Assembly (NCBI GenBank): GCA_947456245.1
Contig: CANGPS010000006.1
Coordinates: 18,062-82,061 of the forward strand
Source of the DNA: Acidimicrobiaceae bacterium
Lineage (GTDB): Bacteria; Actinomycetota; Acidimicrobiia; Acidimicrobiales; RAAP-2
DNA: 64,000 nucleotides
Reading direction: 5' to 3'
This document shows positions 17,264-27,011 of this stretch, piece after piece. The notes beneath the pieces were generated by a model that was not told the DNA's origin, searched no databases, and saw only the letters and a program-made list of their open reading frames with translations. The translations under genes were made by a program, and so were the position numbers. Each line of letters starts with the position of its first letter. Position 1 is the stretch's first letter.

Positions 17264-18373
17264 GTGGCGATCGTCCACGACTACCTCACGCAGAAGGGTG
17301 GTGCCGAGCGGGTGGTCCTCACCCTCGCCCAGGGGTTCCCCGGGGCACGCATCTACACCAGCTGCTACGAGCCTGGTGGCACCTATGACGACTTCCGCTC
17401 GCTCGACATCACGACGAGCCCGCTGAACCACATCGGCCCGATCCGCCGGGACCCGCGCCGCGGGGTCCTGCTGCTCGCTCCGGCCTTCGCCAGCCTGAAG
17501 GTGCCCGGCGATGCCCTCATCGTCAGCTCGAGCGCATGGGCCCACGGTGTGCACGCCGACGCTCCGGTGGTCGTCTACTGCCACTCCCCCGCCCGATGGC
17601 TGCACCAGCCCGAGCGCTACGCCGCCGGCTCGGCCGGCGGCAGCCGCAACCTCGGCCTCGCCGCTCGGCTGCTGTCCGCCACGGCAGGAGTGCCGCTGCG
17701 CCGATGGGACCAGCGATCGATGCACCGCGCCGACCGCGTGGTGGTCAACTCGACGGCGATCGCCAGGCGGGTCGCAGACGTCTACGGCATCGAGGCCGAG
17801 GTGCTCCCACCAGCCCCGGCGCTCCTCGCCGGTGGCGAGGAGGCTCCCGTGGCCGACCTCGAGCCCGGCTTCTGGCTCACCGTGGCTCGTCTGCTGCCCT
17901 ACAAGAACGTCACCTCGGTGCTCGAGGTGGCCGCCACGCGCCCCGCTGAGCGGTTCGTGATCGTCGGCGACGGCCCCCTGCGCGACACCATCGTGGCCAC
18001 CGCTCCCGCAAACGTGCGACTCCTGACCGAGACCACGGATGCCCAGCTGCGATGGCTGTATCGCTCGGCATCGGGCCTCCTCGCCCCGGCCCACGAGGAC
18101 TTCGGCCTCACCCCTCTCGAGGCGGCCAGCTTCGCCACGCCGACCATCGCCCTGCGCGCCCTCGGGCACCTCGACACCATCATCGAGGGCACCACCGGGG
18201 TCTTCTTCGACGACCTCGCCGTGTCGAGCATCTCCCGAGGGCTCGACACGGCGATCGAGACCCGCTTCGACCCGGCCGACCTCGAGGCCCAGGCCGAGCG
18301 CTTCGGCGCAGACCGCTTCGTCGCCCGGATGCACGAGATCGTGGCCGACGCCACCTCCGCAGCCGCCGGATGA
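17264..18373 (+). CDS. Glycosyltransferase family 4
   Basis: A GT-B fold transferase of about 370 residues. It opens VAIVHDYLTQKGGAERV, the glycine-rich acceptor loop of the WbaZ-like GT4 group, has YCHSPARWLHQPERY, and ends with EDFGLTPLEAASFATP (E-x7-E variant). I prefer GTG 17264 since it begins directly at the fold; a TTG at 17237 in frame would overlap the sugar transferase by 14 bases. Donor and acceptor unknown; likely adds a sugar to the lipid-linked repeat. Confidence 0.87.
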   Translation: MAIVHDYLTQKGGAERVVLTLAQGFPGARIYTSCYEPGGTYDDFRSLDITTSPLNHIGPIRRDPRRGVLLLAPAFASLKVPGDALIVSSSAWAHGVHADAPVVVYCHSPARWLHQPERYAAGSAGGSRNLGLAARLLSATAGVPLRRWDQRSMHRADRVVVNSTAIARRVADVYGIEAEVLPPAPALLAGGEEAPVADLEPGFWLTVARLLPYKNVTSVLEVAATRPAERFVIVGDGPLRDTIVATAPANVRLLTETTDAQLRWLYRSASGLLAPAHEDFGLTPLEAASFATPTIALRALGHLDTIIEGTTGVFFDDLAVSSISRGLDTAIETRFDPADLEAQAERFGADRFVARMHEIVADATSAAAG

Positions 18374-18422
18374 GCGACTCCGGGCACCCTGCTCGCTCCG
18401 TGGCCTGTGCGAGGATGAGCCC

Positions 18423-20066
18423 GTGAGCGAGGGGGTGCAGGACAGCAGGTCGGAGCCACTCATGCGGCGCGGCAGCGAGCACCAGGGTGGTCGCATCCTC
18501 GCCAACTCGGCCGTGATGACCGTGGGCCAGGTGGTGGTGGTCGCCATCGGCTTCATCCTCACCCCGGTGATCATCTCGAACGTCGGCATCGCCATGTTCG
18601 GTGCGTGGGGCATCTTCACGACCGCCGCGGGATACATCACGATCCTCGATCCCGGCACCAGTGGCATCGTGACGAGGTTCGGAGCCATGGCCCACGTGCG
18701 CGGCGACACCAAGGAGATGGCCCGGCTCACCAGCCTCGGGCTCGCCTCGTGGATCCTCCTCGGCCTGCTCGTGACGCCGATCATGCTGATCGTCATCCCT
18801 CTGCTGGCATCGCACATCCACGTTGCCGGCACGTCGACGGGCGAGCTCGAGGTGTTCTTCTGGTGGGGCTATGGCCTGGTGGTCTTCACCGCCATGCAGG
18901 CCGTGCTGTCCGGGCAGCTCACGGCGATCGGGCTGCTCTGGGTGACCACGGTGATCGACGTCGCCAGCCGGCTGTTCTACGGGGTGGTCCTCGTGCTCGG
19001 CTTCGTGGCCGGCATGGAGCTCTGGGCGCTGATCGTGGCCTCGTTCGCCCAGGGGATCGCGGTGATGGTCTCGACCTTCATCATCTCCTGGCGCACCTAT
19101 GGCTTCCCGATCGGGAACCCAGCCAAGCTCGACCGAGCCGTCTTCAGAGAGGTGCGGCGCTTCGGAGGCTGGGCGCAGGTCACCAGCGTGCTCAACACGT
19201 TGACCTACTCGACCGATCCCATCGTGATCGGCACCTTCGTCTCGGCCAGCGCCGCCGGCATCGCCAACCTCGGCAGCCGACTCGCTCGGCAGATCCCGTA
19301 CTTCGCCACCGTCCCGGAGGCGACGCTCCCCGCTATGGCCGCCGCCCAGCAGGCCGGAGAGGGGCCCGAGGGCATCGCCAGGATGTCCATCCGCTCGAAC
19401 CGGATCTCGTACCTCCTCGGCGCCTGCGTGGCATCGATCATCGTCGGAGCGGCCCCGGTGATCCTGGCCTTCTGGCAGGGTCAGTCCTACTCGCAGGCCG
19501 ATCTGGCCACCTGCATCGTCGCAGGCAGCATGCTCGCCTCCATGCTCGGCCAGACCGCCGGCATCGGCATCTACGCCATGGGGAAGGTGGGCTACGGGGT
19601 GCGCGCTCGCTTCGCCGGGTTCGTGGTCAACCTCGTCGCCACGATCGCCCTCGCCATCCCCTTCGGCATGCCCGGCGTGCTGCTCGGCACCCTCCTTGCC
19701 ACCGTGACCACCAACGCCTACCTCCAGATCCGCGTCAACCAGCTCCTCGGCATCAACGGGTGGACCTCGGTCTGGCAGTGGATGCTCCCGCTGATGGCGG
19801 CGACGGCACCGGCCATCGTGGTCGACCGGCTCGTCATCGCCCTGATGCCCGCCTCGGTGCAGCACCACCGGCTCCCGGCCTTGGCCGCGCTCGGCGTGCT
19901 GCTGGTGGTGAACTACGTCGTGCTCCTGATCGGCATCCGCTCCTGGCGCTACCTCGGCCAGCAGGACATCACCTTCCTGCGCCGCTCTCTCCCGGGACCG
20001 GTCCGCAAGATCCTCAAGCCCAAGGTCGTCTCCCTCCTGGTGCGTCCCACGAAGGTGGCCGCATGA
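18423..20066 (+). CDS. Wzx-type polysaccharide flippase
   Basis: A 547-residue integral membrane protein of the MATE/MOP superfamily with about 12-14 hydrophobic segments, beginning after a polar leader (GRILANSAVMTVGQVV) typical of polysaccharide flippases. It would move the lipid-linked repeat unit across the membrane. The frame is open much further upstream, but that part only shadows the previous glycosyltransferase; GTG 18423 lies 49 bases after its stop. Its stop overlaps the next gene's start (ATGA). Confidence 0.88.
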   Translation: MSEGVQDSRSEPLMRRGSEHQGGRILANSAVMTVGQVVVVAIGFILTPVIISNVGIAMFGAWGIFTTAAGYITILDPGTSGIVTRFGAMAHVRGDTKEMARLTSLGLASWILLGLLVTPIMLIVIPLLASHIHVAGTSTGELEVFFWWGYGLVVFTAMQAVLSGQLTAIGLLWVTTVIDVASRLFYGVVLVLGFVAGMELWALIVASFAQGIAVMVSTFIISWRTYGFPIGNPAKLDRAVFREVRRFGGWAQVTSVLNTLTYSTDPIVIGTFVSASAAGIANLGSRLARQIPYFATVPEATLPAMAAAQQAGEGPEGIARMSIRSNRISYLLGACVASIIVGAAPVILAFWQGQSYSQADLATCIVAGSMLASMLGQTAGIGIYAMGKVGYGVRARFAGFVVNLVATIALAIPFGMPGVLLGTLLATVTTNAYLQIRVNQLLGINGWTSVWQWMLPLMAATAPAIVVDRLVIALMPASVQHHRLPALAALGVLLVVNYVVLLIGIRSWRYLGQQDITFLRRSLPGPVRKILKPKVVSLLVRPTKVAA

Positions 20067-20992
20067 GGATCTCGGTGGTGGTGCCGAGCTACCGACGGCC
20101 AGACGCCCTGGCCAACTGCCTGCCGGCCCTGCTGGCGCAGGAGCGGCCGGCTGACGAGATCATCGTGGTGGTGCGGGTCGACGACGAGGGGTCGAGGGCG
20201 CTGCTCGGCGGGTTCCCCGACGTCACCGAGGTCACCGTCGACCAGCCCGGCGCCGTCTGGGCCATGGCCCAGGGATCGCTGGCCAGCACCGGCGACGTGA
20301 TCGCCTTCACCGACGACGACGCCTGCCCTTCCCCCTCGTGGCTGCGCCGCCTCGAGGCCACCTACGAGACCGACCCGACCATCGGTGCCGTGGGCGGCCG
20401 CGACATCATCCACGATCCCGACGGCTCGCTGCGCGTCGAGGCGCTGCAGAGCGAGGTGGGGATCATCACGCCGGTGGGTCGCCTGATCGGCAACCACCAC
20501 CGCGGCACCGGACCGCCACGCGACGTGTCGGTGCTCAAGGGGGTGAACTCCTCCTATCGCCGAGAGGTCCTGGCCCTGCCGTCGGGCCTCCGCGGGGCCG
20601 GGACGCAGATCCACTTCGAGGTCGCCATGGGGCTGATGGTGCGCCAGGCAGGCTTCCGCCTGGTCTACGACCCGAGCATCACGGTCGACCACCACCCCGC
20701 TGACCGCCAGGATCTCGACAAGCGCGGTGCGCCGCCGGCCGAGGCCGTGGCCGGCCACGCGTACAACCTCACCACCTCCATCGGCCTGCTCGGGATGGGA
20801 CGGATGCTCGTCCGCTGTGCCTATGCCGTGCTCGTCGGCGACCGAGCCATGCCGGGGGTCCTGCGGGCGGTGATCCTGCTAGCGCAGGGCGACCGAGCCG
20901 CGCTGACGCGGCTGCGAGGCTCGCTCGCCGGGAACACCGCCGCCCTCGTCGACCGGTTCCGAGGGGTCAGGCCGACCTTCGTCCGACCCTGA
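20063..20992 (+). CDS. Glycosyltransferase family 2
   Basis: A 309-residue GT-A fold transferase. It opens MRISVVVPSYRRPDALANCL, has the metal-binding DDD motif in IAFTDDDACPSPSW, a GVNSSYRREVL acceptor region and a C-terminal hydrophobic helix. The ATG overlaps the flippase stop. The last 26 bases overlap the end of the convergent fused glycosyltransferase on the other strand. Confidence 0.9.
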   Translation: MRISVVVPSYRRPDALANCLPALLAQERPADEIIVVVRVDDEGSRALLGGFPDVTEVTVDQPGAVWAMAQGSLASTGDVIAFTDDDACPSPSWLRRLEATYETDPTIGAVGGRDIIHDPDGSLRVEALQSEVGIITPVGRLIGNHHRGTGPPRDVSVLKGVNSSYRREVLALPSGLRGAGTQIHFEVAMGLMVRQAGFRLVYDPSITVDHHPADRQDLDKRGAPPAEAVAGHAYNLTTSIGLLGMGRMLVRCAYAVLVGDRAMPGVLRAVILLAQGDRAALTRLRGSLAGNTAALVDRFRGVRPTFVRP

Positions 20993-23084
20993 CCGCCTCG
21001 GTCAGTGCGGCGAGCGCCTGCTCGCCGACGACGCCCGGCGAGTAGAGGCGGAGTGCCTCCGAGCGACAGACGTCCTGGCGCTCCGTCGTGAGCGGTCCAC
21101 GTGCGAGCTCCGCTCGGACCGCGGCCTCGAGCGCGTCGAGGTCTCCCACGCGCACCATGGTGCTCGCCTCGGCCGACACGCCCTCCCCCGCTCCGACGGC
21201 CTCGGTCACGATGGTCGGGACACCACAGGCCAGCGCCTCGCCCACCGTGAGGCCGAACGGCTCGTAGCGGGAGGCCTGGATCAGCAACCGTGCCCCCCTG
21301 ATCCGATCCCGGACCTCGTCGCGGCCCTGCTGGGAGATGACCTCGGCCATGCCGGGGGCCAGGCCCTCGAGCAGGGGTCGATAGTCCGACCAGAGCGAGC
21401 CGTCGCCGATCATGACGAAGCGCACCCGGCCCTCGAGGTCCCTCATCCGGTGGGTGAGGGCCACGATGTCCTCGACGCCCTTGCGGACCACGACCCTGCC
21501 GAGGACGAGGATCGTCGCTGGTTCCGATCCCCCCGGCGGCCCAGGGGTGAAGTAGGCCGTGTCGATGGCATTGGGGACGACGGTGACCCGGTCGCGAGCC
21601 ACCCCGTAGTCCTGGACCAGCAGGTCGCCGAAGGAGGCAGAGATGGCGAGCACCTCGTCGACATGGGCGATGTCGCGCCGCTGACGGATCGATCGCGCCT
21701 TCATCCAGGCTCGGACCGCCGCAGCCTTGAGTGGCGATCCGCATCGCCGGGCGAGGTTGGCCTCGTTGCGGAGCCAGCGGAGCTCCCCAGCGGCGTGGAC
21801 ACTCGGGTGGATCACGAGGGGCGGTCGATCCGTCTTGGGACCAGGGATGCCGAAGGACTCGATCGACGAGCACTGGTAGATCACGTCGTAGGGATCCATG
21901 GCGTGCTCTGCGGCGAGCACGCTGGCCAGGCGTCGGCGGCTCATGGCCTGGAACGCCTGGAAGCTCACCATCTTGGCCAGCGGGTTGCACGAGTACCACC
22001 GGCCGAACTGGAAGCTGCTGCGACCCTCGACGACCCGGATGCCGGGCACCTCAGCGATGTCGTCTGGGGAGGTGAAGTGGTCAGAGGTCGGGACGTAGCA
22101 GTCGATCGAGCAGCCCCGCTCGGCGAGGTGGCTCAAGATGGCGGCCTCGACGCCTGGCGCCCCTCCGGACTGACGGGAGGGCACCGGGCCCACATAGGCG
22201 ATCCGCAGACCCGAGAGCCGCAGACCCGATCGAGGCTCGACCGGTCGGCCGAGGTGCCCTCGGCGATCACGAGCGGTGCGCCATGCCATGCGGCCAGTCT
22301 GGCCCGCAGCCAGCCGAGCCCAGCGCACCAGTCGTCTGGGCGTCCGGACCGAGGAATCGCCCCCCTTGAGCATCGACGCCCATCGCCGGGCCGTGATGCG
22401 CAGCGGGGCGGTCGACACCGCACCGCGGTCGCCGAGGAGCTCAGGATGCCGCCGGAAGGCCAGCCAGTCGTCGAGCATGAACGCGGCCCGACGGTCGTAC
22501 TCCTCCGGGGAGAACGACCGTCCGGGATGGGTCACCACCATCTCGGCCGCGAACCGGACAGGACCGCGCTCGGACATCCGAAGCCCGGCATCCACATCCT
22601 CGTGGGCGTAGCGGAACGCCGGGTCGAACCCTCCGATGGCCACGAGGTCGCTGCGGCGATAGGCCACGTTGCAGGTCAGGAACCGACCACCATCGGCATC
22701 CTCGACGCTGTGCTCGTAGAGCGGGTCATAGGCCGGTGACACCACCGGCCCCCGCACCCCGACCGCCCCCGGGTCGGCCTCGAGCGACTCGCACAGCGCC
22801 GAGACCCAGGTCGCCGACACGATGGCGTCGTCGTCGGTGAAGGCGATGACGTCGCCGGTGGCGGCCGCGATCCCACGGTTCCGAGCTCGCGAGGGGCCTT
22901 CCCCGCGCCCCCGGACGACCTGCACCTCGGGGTCCTCGCACACGATCGGTGGGGTCGAGCCGTCGTCGACCACCACGATCTGGGCACTCCGGCCGGCCGC
23001 GCCCAACGAGGCGCGCACCGCCGAGAGGCAGGTCGCGAGCAGCTCCGGTCGGTCCTTCGACGGGATGACGATCGAGAGCTCCAT
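20967..23084 (-). CDS. Fused GT2-GT4 bifunctional glycosyltransferase
   Basis: A 705-residue protein joining two complete glycosyltransferase domains. Residues 1 to about 250 form a GT2 (GT-A) domain with IVIPSKDRPELLATCL, DDGSTPP and the metal motif FTDDDAIVS. From about residue 270 a GT4 (GT-B) domain follows, starting LRIAYVGPVPSRQSGGAPG and ending with YEPFGLTVGEALACG. The two would probably add successive sugars. Its start overlaps the stop of the upstream gene by one base. No frameshift separates the domains. Confidence 0.9.
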   Translation of the reverse strand: MELSIVIPSKDRPELLATCLSAVRASLGAAGRSAQIVVVDDGSTPPIVCEDPEVQVVRGRGEGPSRARNRGIAAATGDVIAFTDDDAIVSATWVSALCESLEADPGAVGVRGPVVSPAYDPLYEHSVEDADGGRFLTCNVAYRRSDLVAIGGFDPAFRYAHEDVDAGLRMSERGPVRFAAEMVVTHPGRSFSPEEYDRRAAFMLDDWLAFRRHPELLGDRGAVSTAPLRITARRWASMLKGGDSSVRTPRRLVRWARLAAGQTGRMAWRTARDRRGHLGRPVEPRSGLRLSGLRIAYVGPVPSRQSGGAPGVEAAILSHLAERGCSIDCYVPTSDHFTSPDDIAEVPGIRVVEGRSSFQFGRWYSCNPLAKMVSFQAFQAMSRRRLASVLAAEHAMDPYDVIYQCSSIESFGIPGPKTDRPPLVIHPSVHAAGELRWLRNEANLARRCGSPLKAAAVRAWMKARSIRQRRDIAHVDEVLAISASFGDLLVQDYGVARDRVTVVPNAIDTAYFTPGPPGGSEPATILVLGRVVVRKGVEDIVALTHRMRDLEGRVRFVMIGDGSLWSDYRPLLEGLAPGMAEVISQQGRDEVRDRIRGARLLIQASRYEPFGLTVGEALACGVPTIVTEAVGAGEGVSAEASTMVRVGDLDALEAAVRAELARGPLTTERQDVCRSEALRLYSPGVVGEQALAALTEAVRVGRRSA

Positions 23085-25345
23085 CAGCGCTGCCGCCCAA
23101 GGGCGTCGTAGAAGTCCACAAGCTCGTCGGCCAGGAGGGCCGGTCGATAGCGCTCAGCCGTGGCGACCCCGGCCCGCCCCAGGCGGGCTCGCAGGTCAGG
23201 GTCGCCCGCCACCTCGACGAGGACCCGGGCTAGGTCTGACGCGCTCCCCGTGGAGTAGAGCAGGCCGTCGACACCGTCCGTGATGCTCTCGGCGGGTCCG
23301 CCGGTGTCGGCGGCGACCACGCAGCAACCGGCCCCCATGCCCTCGATCACCACCTGCCCGAAGGGCTCGGCGATCCGAGAGCAGTGCACGAGGACGTCGG
23401 CCCTCGCCAGCTCTCCGGCGACGTCGTCGCTGAACCCGACCATCGTCACCTGGTCCCGCAGGCCCAGCGAGTCGATGCGATCCTCCAGCACCTCGGCGAA
23501 GGCATCCTCGCCGAACATCGGCGACCCGACGATCCGTGCGGTGGCGCCGGTCCCGGCGAAGGCCTCAGCGAACGCCTCGAGAAAGAGATCCTGGCCCTTC
23601 CAGGGGGCAAGACGGCCCACCACGGCGATCCGGAGCTCGCCTGCACCAGGAGCGCGCTCATGGGCGACGATCGACGGATCGAGAGGGCTTGCCAGGACCA
23701 ACGTCGGCACGGCGATCTCCCCCAGCGTGGCCAAGGTGGACGCCGAGTTCGCCACGATGGCGTCGGGGACGTGACGCGAAAGCACTCGGACGAGCCGCAC
23801 CGCGCGAGCTGGGAGGTAGTCGTCCGCGATGCGGTCTCGAACGTGCCACACGACGCAGGGCACACCGGCGAGGCGAGCCGCCACGCCGCCGTAGAGGGCA
23901 GCCTTCAGGCTGTTCGTGTGGACCTGATCGGGCGAGAGGCTGCGCAGGCGTCGCGCCAGGCGCAGCGAGTAGCGCAGCGCTCGGGCGGCCTGCCCGACCT
24001 GGGCCAGGCCACGGCCGACGCCCTCGCGCCCCATCGAGCGCGTCTCCTCGTCCATGGCCAGGATCTCCACCTCGACGCCCTCGGCGCGCAGCCGATCGAC
24101 AAGCGGACCGTCCTCGGCCAGGATCACGAGCACCCGGCGCCGCTCGGCCAGGCTCGGGACGAGCCGGGCGAGGGCCAGCTCGCCACCCGAGAGCACGGCC
24201 GTGTGGCCGACGAAGACAGTCAGGGGACGAGGGCGGTCGAGGACCTCGGCGTAGAGCTGGCGGTGGCGACCGGCCACGGCCTCCCACCCATGTGCCTCGG
24301 CGTGGGCGCGACAGACGGCGGGGTCGGTGGCGCCCTCCGACCCGACCCGATCGAATGCCGCAGCAAGCGCAGCCACGTCGCCCGAGGGAACGAGCTCGGC
24401 ACCATCGAGGCCCTCGAGGGCGTCGCGAAGGCCCTCGATGTCCGAGGCGATGACCGGCGTTCCGCAGGCAAGCGACTCGAGCACCACCAGACCGAACCCC
24501 TCGAGGGCGACCGTGGGAACCACCGAGACGTCCGCAGCCTGGTACCAGGTCACGAGGCTCGCATCATCCACACGGCCAGCGAACGCCACCGGCGCACCTA
24601 GCTCCTTCGCGAGCGCCTCGAGGCGCAAGCGCTCTGGTCCCTCGCCCACGATGACCAGGCGAGCCCCAGGGACCGCGCAGCGACTGATGGCCTCGATGGC
24701 GGTCTCGAGTCCCATCCGGTTGCGCAGGCGCCGCACGGCGACCACGAGGAAGCCGACCTCGGGATCGACGCCGAGCAGCCGTCGTGCGGACGCCTGGTCG
24801 CCGCGCACGAACCGTGCGGTGTCGACCCCCGGCGGGATCCGGCGGACCACCGACGGATCGACCCGGTAGCGCTCCGACACCAGCGCCTCGAAGGCGCGAG
24901 ACAGCACGACCACCCGGTCAGCCCTCCGGTAGACCGCGCGCTCGATCCCCCGCTTGACGCGGGAGTTGATGCCTCCGCTGCCCTCGGTGGTGCTCTCGTC
25001 AGCCCACGGGCCCTGGAAGTGGACCACCAGCGGCCGACGGCGAAGGCGGCCGAGCAGCGGCCACAGGGCGTAGAGGGCGAAGTGGGCGTCGACGACGTCG
25101 GGGAGCGGTCGACGACCGGCGGCAGTGCGCATCGCGGCAAGGCGTCGCCAGAGGGGTGCGTCCTTCGATCCCGACCAGACGAGTCCGTCGCTCGGCACCG
25201 AGGCCTTCCCGCCCAGGACCACGCCCTCAGCTTCGAGGTGCTGCGCGCGTTCGGCGACCACGAGATCGGCGAGGTACCGGTTCAGCCCTCCTGGACGGAC
25301 GGCGGGGTCCTCGAGGCCGATGTGCCGGATGGAGGGCCCGGTCAC
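23084..25345 (-). CDS. Tandem GT4-GT4 fused glycosyltransferase
   Basis: A 753-residue protein with two GT-B domains in one chain. The first (to about residue 370) has GLEDPAVRPGGLNRYLADL, VVAVRRLRNRMGLETAIEA and EGFGLVVLESLACGTPVIAS; the second (about 375-753) has FVGHTAVLSGGELALARL, VVGRLAPWKGQDLFLEAF and EPFGQVVIEGMGAG. The domains differ enough that recent duplication is unlikely. Together with the GT2-GT4 fusion this gives four transferase activities from two genes. Lies 22 bases after the O-antigen-ligase-like gene. Confidence 0.9.
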   Translation of the reverse strand: MTGPSIRHIGLEDPAVRPGGLNRYLADLVVAERAQHLEAEGVVLGGKASVPSDGLVWSGSKDAPLWRRLAAMRTAAGRRPLPDVVDAHFALYALWPLLGRLRRRPLVVHFQGPWADESTTEGSGGINSRVKRGIERAVYRRADRVVVLSRAFEALVSERYRVDPSVVRRIPPGVDTARFVRGDQASARRLLGVDPEVGFLVVAVRRLRNRMGLETAIEAISRCAVPGARLVIVGEGPERLRLEALAKELGAPVAFAGRVDDASLVTWYQAADVSVVPTVALEGFGLVVLESLACGTPVIASDIEGLRDALEGLDGAELVPSGDVAALAAAFDRVGSEGATDPAVCRAHAEAHGWEAVAGRHRQLYAEVLDRPRPLTVFVGHTAVLSGGELALARLVPSLAERRRVLVILAEDGPLVDRLRAEGVEVEILAMDEETRSMGREGVGRGLAQVGQAARALRYSLRLARRLRSLSPDQVHTNSLKAALYGGVAARLAGVPCVVWHVRDRIADDYLPARAVRLVRVLSRHVPDAIVANSASTLATLGEIAVPTLVLASPLDPSIVAHERAPGAGELRIAVVGRLAPWKGQDLFLEAFAEAFAGTGATARIVGSPMFGEDAFAEVLEDRIDSLGLRDQVTMVGFSDDVAGELARADVLVHCSRIAEPFGQVVIEGMGAGCCVVAADTGGPAESITDGVDGLLYSTGSASDLARVLVEVAGDPDLRARLGRAGVATAERYRPALLADELVDFYDALGRQR

Positions 25346-25367
25346 CGCGTCGAGGAGAGAAGGTGCG

Positions 25368-26906
25368 TCATGCGCTCGTCCACCGGCGACGCGGCGGCCT
25401 CGCGGGTGCCGCGGCCAGCGCCAGGTCCTCGGCCTCCTCCTTGAGCCGCGTCTCCCACCCGTCGACGAACCCCATGCAGAGCCAGACGAGCCACGACGAG
25501 GCGTAGAGGTCGCCGTTGAACCATTCGAGCAGCATCGCCATCAGGACTCCGAGCGCGAAGATGCTCGCGGCGTCCCGCCGGGAGATCGCCATCCGATAGG
25601 TGTGACTGAGGCCGAGCAGCAGGATGGCGATGTAGCCACCGAGTCCCAGGATGCCGAAGGCGACGCTCATGTTGCCTGGATCGAACTCGGTGTTGTTGTT
25701 GAACGCCTTGCCGTTGTTGTAGCGCCCGGCAGCGAGGGTCACGGAGCCGACGCCGTCCCCCACGGGGTTGGAGAACGCCTTGCCCATGCCCTTCATGGTG
25801 GCCGAGAGGTGGCCGTTGAGGCTCGAGTTCGACCCCGTGGGATCGGTCAGGCCGGAGAGCTGATGGTTGGCCAGCACCTGCGTGGCGGTCTTCTGGCTGC
25901 CTGTGCCGTCGCCGCCAGGCGAGCTCCCGCCGATCTGCTGGAGGCCGATGAACGCGACGACCACGAGCAGCGGAGCCGCCACCACCGCCATGACGAGCGA
26001 GAGTCGGCGGGCGGCGCACACGATCACGGCAAGGCCGAAGATGGTCAGTGCTGCGGCCGTCCTCACCGAAGAGAAGAACAGGGCCGTCCCGACCATGGCG
26101 ATGAGGGCGAAGTGGATCAACCGTGGGATCCGCCGTGGCCGGTCGAAGAGCAGGGCCACCCACGCCATGAGCGTGATCGACATGAAGGCGGCGTAGTCCT
26201 GGCTCGAGGACATGGTGCCGAACGCTCGCACCGCCTGGCCCTGCACCACGAGCGCCTTGTAGCTCTTCGACTTGAGCCACGTCTGATCCCACGACGGGAA
26301 TCCCCCGAAGGTCTGGAACAGGCCGTAGGCGGCGGTGAGGGCCCCGAAGATGGCCACCGTCCAGACGATCTGGCGCATCAGCGTCTCATCGATCAGGCCT
26401 CGGCCGACCCAGAAGGCGCACACCGGGATGAGCATGAACAGCAGCCCGCCGAGGCCCACCATGATCGTCCCCTGGCCCGGGTTGACCACCTCGACCAGGG
26501 CCAAGATGTTCAGGCCGAGGACGACCGACGCCATGGTCGAGCGACCACGGAACGCCCCCCTTCTCGACGACATCACCAGCAGGAGGCACAGGATGATCAG
26601 GGGACCCACGATCAGCAGAGGGTCACCAGAGAGCCCGACGGATCCACCGTTGGTGACGAGTCGTCGGACCAGTCCCAGCTCGATCATCCACACCACGAGG
26701 AACAGCAGCAGCGTGCGCGGCTGGGTCCAGGCGATGCCGATCACCAGCGGGACGATGATCCCGACGGCGACGATGTGGGTGCCGGCCAGGCTGGCGAGGA
26801 GCAGGCCGAAGAGGGTGGCCGCGGCGACGGGGACCCAGGCGATCGTGCCCCGGTCCGGGGTCAGCCCGTCTTGTCCGAGCCCCTCCGGGCTGTCGATCGT
26901 CGACAC
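25368..26906 (-). CDS. O-antigen ligase / Wzy-like polysaccharide polymerase
   Basis: A 512-residue polytopic membrane protein with about 10-12 hydrophobic segments and a longer external loop in the second half, the layout of the Wzy_C/WaaL family. The tract with GNMSVAFGILGLGGYIAILLLGL after the loop resembles the C-terminal part of such ligases. I start at GTG 26906 (VSTIDSPEG); the frame extends further upstream but only through the antisense of the BY-kinase gene. It would polymerise repeat units or attach them to a carrier. Divergent from the BY-kinase by about 105 bases. Confidence 0.82.
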   Translation of the reverse strand: MSTIDSPEGLGQDGLTPDRGTIAWVPVAAATLFGLLLASLAGTHIVAVGIIVPLVIGIAWTQPRTLLLFLVVWMIELGLVRRLVTNGGSVGLSGDPLLIVGPLIILCLLLVMSSRRGAFRGRSTMASVVLGLNILALVEVVNPGQGTIMVGLGGLLFMLIPVCAFWVGRGLIDETLMRQIVWTVAIFGALTAAYGLFQTFGGFPSWDQTWLKSKSYKALVVQGQAVRAFGTMSSSQDYAAFMSITLMAWVALLFDRPRRIPRLIHFALIAMVGTALFFSSVRTAAALTIFGLAVIVCAARRLSLVMAVVAAPLLVVVAFIGLQQIGGSSPGGDGTGSQKTATQVLANHQLSGLTDPTGSNSSLNGHLSATMKGMGKAFSNPVGDGVGSVTLAAGRYNNGKAFNNNTEFDPGNMSVAFGILGLGGYIAILLLGLSHTYRMAISRRDAASIFALGVLMAMLLEWFNGDLYASSWLVWLCMGFVDGWETRLKEEAEDLALAAAPARPPRRRWTSA

Positions 26907-27011
26907 GCCGAGATTCTGCCACAGGGCCCTTCGGCGGGACGTGCAGACGGGCTCAGCCAGCCGTCCGTGATGACTCACGGATCCACCCGACCACGGGCTA
27001 ACCTCTGGGCC

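Noticed and set aside
25125..27011. Upstream part of the BY-kinase frame
   Set aside because: The frame is open but antisense to the ligase-like gene; the kinase starts at 27012 with the usual N-terminus.
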